The notes beneath the pieces are model-generated. The model was not told where the DNA came from. It saw nothing but the letters and a program-made list of their open reading frames with translations, and made no database searches. A stretch of DNA of 64,000 nt, taken from positions 7,107,366 through 7,171,365 of the forward strand of contig NC_088777.1 in NCBI RefSeq assembly GCF_954871325.1. The letters run 5' to 3'. This document shows, one piece after another, positions 58,946 to 64,000 of the stretch. Origin of the DNA: Gordionus sp. m RMFG-2023 (taxonomy: Eukaryota; Nematomorpha; Gordioida; Chordodea; Parachordodidae). The translations under genes were made by a program, and so were the position numbers. Every line of letters starts with the position of its first letter. Positions within the stretch are counted from its first letter, which is position 1.

Positions 58946-59263
58946 AGGTGATTATAGTACGACACAAAATTACTTAAATACTATCTTTATTATTAAAATA
59001 ACATATTGATTTATTATAATATATTAATTTTGTTTAAAAATAATAACCAACGATCTTTTTTAAATACAAAAGAATAACAAGATAAAATAAAAAAATTGTA
59101 ATTTTACAATGTAAAAAAATATATTTTATGCTAATGTATAAATAAGATTTTATAAAAAAACAAACAATTTTAAATTTACAATATAAAAAATAATTATAAT
59201 CAGTGCGGGGAAGTTGTTCTACAGTATTTAATTAATACAATGGGGGAAGGGAATATATTTTGA

Positions 59264-60200
59264 GGCATCAAAAATCTTCAAAGCATAAATCAGTACAGGG
59301 CAGTCTATCAACATCTATTGCAAAACAAAAATATTCTTCAAAAATAAGAAATAATACAAATGCAACTACAGTTGCGGAAATGGTAAATACCTATCATGCA
59401 GTATAATATTAAGAGAGCTACTTAACATCACAATGTTGGTAGAATCCCCATAATATTTAACGACTAATATAAATAATAAGTATACTTTGTAGAACACTAA
59501 TGAGCAAGGCTATCATCAATGTTTTAGGATAGCCAGAAGGTCAATTCTTGATCATTTGAAGATGTGCAAACAAATGCAATTCTAACAGATGTATCTAATA
59601 AGGAGATATCAAAGCATTTCCCTTGATCCTCTCCTATTTCAACAAAATTAATGTCATTTCAATAAAACTATTGAAAAAATTTTCTCCAGATATGAAATAT
59701 CCAAAGACATAGCTAACAATATATAATGGTAAATATGGCAGATTTGGCATTACCAATGAATTGCATGGCAGCTTTCTGATCTGATAATTCCTCAGTGAAT
59801 TTGGCATAAACCAGAGTGTATTTACAGAATTGAGTCAGCATAATGTTGGTTGACAGGGTCCTCCTAATACGAGCCATCGTTGAATTTTAAAATTTTACAA
59901 ACCTTTAAAAAATAAATAGATTATAAAAGCTGCCCTAATATTTTGAAAAAAATTTTCAAAAATAAATGTCAGAAGTATATTTAGGAATTTTACATATAGG
60001 AAATCTACTATATGCTGTTAATATGCAGTTGCAATCAGAAGAATATAATTTAATAAAGGTTCACTAAATTGGCAGAAATACCAAAGTAAGAATATTATTA
60101 CTATTATCGTAATTATTAATAAGATTTAATATGATGTCATGTTTGAGGAGATTGTAATGCTTCTTTATTTTTATGATTTGCCAAAATATTCAAAATATTA
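59264..60200 (+). pseudogene. hAT transposase, decayed plus-strand copy
   Basis: Readable pieces in changing frames: KHKSVQGSLSTSIAKQK with VAEMVNTYHAV (BED-finger flank and the EMxxxYH motif), SKAIINVLG, FNKINVISIKLLK, NQSVFTELSQHN, MSEVYLGILHIGNLLYAVN and MFEEIVMLLYFYDLP. Many stops interrupt it. It is more worn than the minus-strand copy and preserves N-terminal parts missing there. Confidence 0.65.
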
Positions 60201-60289
60201 ATTTTACAATATAAAAAATAAATTTATTTGATTTTATGCAAAATGTATAAATAAGATTTTATAAAATATAGAAAGTCAAATAGTTATAG

Positions 60290-61733
60290 TTAATTATATT
60301 TTATTTGAGATTTAAATAATGGAACTAAACGTTTACCGTCGTTATTAAGATATTTATAAAATTCCTGGCATGACATTTTATAATTTTGTTTAACCATTAA
60401 CTCGGCCTCTAATGTTGTTAAAGCAATTTGATTTCTCTCCTTTCTCCAGGCACTCCTCATCAGGCTAAAAATGCGCTCCGATGAGGCATTAGAATGAGGT
60501 AAGGAGAAAACATACTCGCGAATTTTTTCTAAGCATGGGGATTTATCGTTATTACGAAAAAATTCCACCCATTTTTCCTCTGCTTTTAGACCATCTAACT
60601 TTAAGTATTCTGGCGAATCATAAAAAATGGAAAAAATTACAATCTCTTCAAACAAGGCTTATCGGTAATTTTAATATATTTATTAAATTACAAAAACCCT
60701 TAAATGATGGTTTCTGTTCCAAGGTCATAATATTTAAACATTTGTAAATAGAGTTATTAAAATCAAATTTTGATTGTAAATATTCTAAAATTGTCTTAAT
60801 AAAAATATCTGCTTCATTTAAAAATGAATTAATTAGAGTATTATTTGAACATTTTAATATAATATTTTTAGCAATAGCGCCATAAAATTTATTATCTATT
60901 TTTAACTGTAGAAATGAACAGAGCTGTAGCATGATTTTGTGAATCTTTATCAATAAAGAATCTTCTGATTGCAACTGAATATTAACTACATGAAGTAGAT
61001 TTCCTACATGTGAAACTAATCCCAAATATGCTTCTGACATTTCATCCTCGAAAAAATTTTTCAAAATTTTAGGACAGCTTTTAAAATCTTTATTTAAGAA
61101 GTATTTCTTTAAGGGTTCGTAAAATTTTAAAATTTCTCGATGGCAGGTATTAATGATAACCACCTGATAGGTACATATCGCAACAACTCACACCATTCCA
61201 AATCAGACTACTCCACCAATTCTTTTAATTCAGTGACTCTTTTAGTTGATGAACTAAATTCGTTAAAACATTTCATCACAATTACTTCGACATCTACAGA
61301 TAGTACATTCATTGCCTTCTTGCAAGAATTATGCAGTATTGGCATACAGCCAATTGATATTAATTCATTATTGTGCTGCCTCAATTCGGTAAATACACTT
61401 TGATTTTTGCCAAAATTAACAGAGGCATTATCAGCGCAGAAAGCTGACATGCAACTCATTGATAACCCTGAATCAGCTATATTTACCATTATGTGGTTAG
61501 CTATATCGTTGGATTTTTCACTATCGGATGAAAAAAATTTCAATAGTTTTATAGAAATGCCCTTATTCTTGTTGAAATAGCGAAGGATCAGGGGAAATGT
61601 TTTAATATTTCCCTTATTTGATGCATCTGTTAAAATAGCATATGGATGTCCTTCTTTCAAATCGTCTAGAATTGACCTCTTCAGGTCCTAACACATTTGT
61701 GATAGCCTTGCTCATTTTTGTCCTACCTCAAGT
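60290..61733 (-). pseudogene. hAT transposase, minus-strand copy
   Basis: Three long open pieces in order: 61733-61208 (MSKAITNVLGPEEVNSRRF, then AILTDASNKGNIKTFPLI and MSCMSAFCADNASVNFGK, where DAS and CADNAS hold catalytic-core aspartates), 61163-60648 (YVPIRWLSLIPAIEKF across the junction; MSEAYLGLVSHVGNLL) and 60655-60290 with the hAT dimerisation motif SNASSERIFSLMRSAWR. Frame changes near 61150-61210 and 60650 show that it is dead but not very old. It belongs to the hAT group with RTKMSKA and CxDNAxxNFG motifs. Confidence 0.75.
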
Positions 61734-62527
61734 AAAGTTAGCACTTATTTTGGAGTCGTTAAATATTATGGGGAAAAGATTCGACCCACAATGTGATGAC
61801 AGATAGCATATTCATTTTGCATGATGGTACGCATATTTTTAAAATGATAATATTTGATAGATTGTCGTTTGTTAAAACTGAGCTATTGTTGAATAATTTA
61901 TCAATTATATTTATAATCTTTTGCTTGACATATACTTTATGGAATAGTATAAAAGTAAGTAAGTGAAAAATATTATTTAATCAATATTATTCATCCACTA
62001 ACTTTATTTAAAAGAATTAGAGATTAGAATAATATCCACTTCTAAAAGTACTATTCTTCTAACACAAAAATTTTGAAAATGTCGAGTGGAGCACTGCAAT
62101 TCTAGATAACGATATAAAATATATTAAGTAATTTAAAATATATTTATAATAATTATACATACTGTTCTAACTTCTATTCTTTCTAACACAAAAATTTTGA
62201 AAATGTCGAGTGGAGAATTGGAGAATTTTATAAAAAATATATTTTAAAGCGGAAAAATAAAATAAAAGAACTAGACATATTTTTCGAATAAATATTTAAA
62301 ATTTATTTTAAAAATATAAAAATAATCAAATACTGTCTCTCAAAATTATTATTTATATATTAAAAACATTTAAATGCTAAAAAAAAATTGTGGGAGAAAT
62401 TAAAAAATTGTGGGAGCTTTTTGTGGGAGATTTCTAATTGTGGGAGTTTTGTGGGAGTGAGATGTATGTGGGTAAACTAAAAAATTGTGGGAGAATCCCA
62501 CTGATGGGGGGAGACATGGCAAGCCAG

Positions 62528-63489
62528 TTTCCAATTAGCAATAAGCTCTTTTAAGTAGGTGGACACATGCAGTTAAATTTTATACCAAACAAAAACTCAT
62601 GTCTTTGCAGTTCACATTTTTCTATCTTACATCTACAAATTATTATAATCCTGGTAATTTGGATATATCAATTAAATAAATGTGTTTTTACAGGTTTTTT
62701 AAATATTTTCATTAATAAATATTTACAAGCTAAAATCAGGCAATGCAATACTAGTAACAATTAATTGTAAATATATATAAACTTTCTTTATTAATTTAAA
62801 TGAATTAAAGCATTTTTTATGATATTAATTATTACTTAATTTGAATGAATTAGTACATTAATAAAAGCTCAAGATGATTTTTATGTTATTAGTATTATTT
62901 AATTATTAGAAATGTTGGGTGGGGGGCTTATATACCCTCATCTATTGCCACAAGAATTGGTCAAATAACATGTTTTTTTTATAAATTTTTATGTTTTCAT
63001 GAATTATACGTGGTTATTTTTAATTTTTCTTTCATTTTATAATTTATCTTATGCAAAAAAATCAAAAAACCTTTACCTGAATTTTAAATTTAAATCATTT
63101 TATATTATAAAAAATATATATCAAACGCTATTTTTGCTTTATAAATTATATAAAAATTAAATTTATAAAAGTGCTCCATCTTGTGGAGATTTTTTTGTTT
63201 TGTTTTATTTTCTTTTTATATTTATTTTTTTTATTATTTATGTATATAAACTAAATATTTACAAAGATGTATTTATAGTAAAAAAAATATAAAAATTATG
63301 TATAAATATTAATAGATGACTAAAACTTTTATAATAAAAAAAGGAGTAATAGTTGAAAACTATTCTCATAAAATATGTCTTAATATGGTTATACATATAT
63401 TAGTATATCATTTACAGGATAAAACTAAATTATAAAGATAATTTATATTCTTTATATAAATACAACAAAAATTTTTTTTATTTCAGGAC
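62528..63489. other. A+T-rich spacer
   Basis: No gene recognised; a run of G (TGGGTGGGGGGC) near 62917 is the only unusual feature. Confidence 0.4.
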
Positions 63490-63975
63490 TAATAAATAAA
63501 GAGTCAAAGGCAAGCCATTTGTCATTATAAAAAACAAACACTCTTGTTTGAAGCAATGTTGACACACACGCAATTTTCACATCTGTGACCCATGTCCCAC
63601 TGAAGCCCATTTATTCTTCACAATGTATCAGTAGAGTTTTGCCCTATAAATCCAGAAAAGTAGTTGAAATGTTTCAGCATAAGAGAAATAATAGCAGTCC
63701 TGATCATCATGATATTCCTCATTATTGCTAATACATCTGAATAAATAATTTCCATCACCTAGGACTTGGTCAACCTTATCAGAATCCCCTAAGTTTGTGG
63801 ATGTTAAATTTTGAGTATTTTAATGCACTTAAGGTCAGGCCTAAAATTTCAGAATGATATTTTTTCCATTTTGATGTTGTTGGCTGAAAAATGGATATTG
63901 GATCTTTTATAGTCCCAAAGTCCAATATCACATTTGGTCTAGATAGGTAATTTTTTATGGAAAATGGAATACGAT
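63490..63975 (-). pseudogene. OTU-domain gene remnant
   Basis: The minus strand reads TSKWKKYHSEILGLTLSAL (near 63860), VDQVLGDGNYLFRCISNNE (near 63760), then NKWASVGHGSQM and ACVSTLLQTRVFVFYNDKW (near 63540). This order matches OTU-like cysteine protease domains: the GDGNxLFRA start, the WGxxxEIxA segment, and LLxxxIxVY with KW. Such OTU genes are often carried by multicopy transposons in invertebrates. It looks broken, and continues beyond neither end in a readable way. Confidence 0.5.
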
Positions 63976-64000
63976 CCTTTTGATTGGTAATAAAATGTGC

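Larger units (their letters stand above)
58487..62527. mobile_element. Composite hAT insertion: two tail-to-tail copies
   Basis: Bounds are CAGGGTTGCCAGGTC on the left and, reversed, CTGGCTTGCCATGTC on the right. Next to both lie clusters of TTGTGGGAG. Inside are two transposase copies facing each other: plus strand about 59264-60200 and minus strand 61733-60290. Both encode the same landmarks, such as SKAIxNVLG, SEAYLGLVSHVGNLL and MFEEIV. No matching 8-bp duplication is found at the outer ends, so the composite probably arose from two insertions or from rearrangement. Confidence 0.65.

Noticed and set aside
1-64000. tRNA, rRNA or snRNA genes
   Set aside because: I looked for cloverleaf arms and B-box-like GGTTCGAANCC and for conserved rRNA blocks and saw none, but a covariance-model scan would be decisive.

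Overview
This window is a strongly A+T-rich stretch of an animal nuclear genome. Genes are split by GT-AG introns of 43 bases to several kilobases, and most of the DNA is decayed transposons and short inverted-repeat elements. The host genes are animal-type: a ZGPAT orthologue, a C8-subgroup tetraspanin, a DUF229 family protein and a small agatoxin-like cystine-knot peptide. Together they suggest a protostome, possibly an arthropod, but the species cannot be fixed from the sequence.

Layout. Bases 1-8.6 kb hold no complete gene. There are two neighbouring hAT-type MITEs (one with a perfect 8-bp target duplication), a DIRS-like RNase H fossil, a LINE reverse-transcriptase fragment, a GGCC-rich inverted-repeat element and two unrecognised coding-like tracts. 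At 8.66-13.5 kb (minus strand) lies a two-exon DUF229 gene, with a truncated, decayed duplicate of part of its first exon at 14.8-15.0 kb. At 16.2-16.9 kb there is another LINE fragment.

At 17.18-27.6 kb (plus strand) I assembled a complete nine-exon ZGPAT gene (about 412 codons: N-terminal helix, Tudor-like regions, CCCH finger split between two exons, G-patch). Its introns carry a palindromic fossil with a gag-type zinc knuckle, a decayed PIF/Harbinger transposon and several MITEs. At 27.9 kb there is a candidate exon on the minus strand. At 30.9-33.6 kb sits a broken LTR retrotransposon with two similar ~300-bp LTRs. At 34.55-42.7 kb (plus strand) an eight-exon TspanC8 tetraspanin reads through completely, with every intron in phase 0.

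From 43 to 50 kb there are LINE tails, a Mutator-like fragment and hAT debris. At 50.5-50.8 kb two exons encode the pro-region and mature part of a cysteine-knot peptide. The rest contains a TA-flanked MITE beside a 15/18-bp minisatellite, a Ty3-type integrase fossil, a G-rich repeat, an RT/RNase H fossil, two tail-to-tail copies of one hAT transposon, and an OTU-domain remnant near the right edge.

The genes do not form an operon or pathway. What unites them is splicing: across 16 introns the donor sites lack the usual +5 G and the acceptors are nearly all TAG or AAG. All protein calls rest on reading the translation and remembered family motifs; no database search was run.
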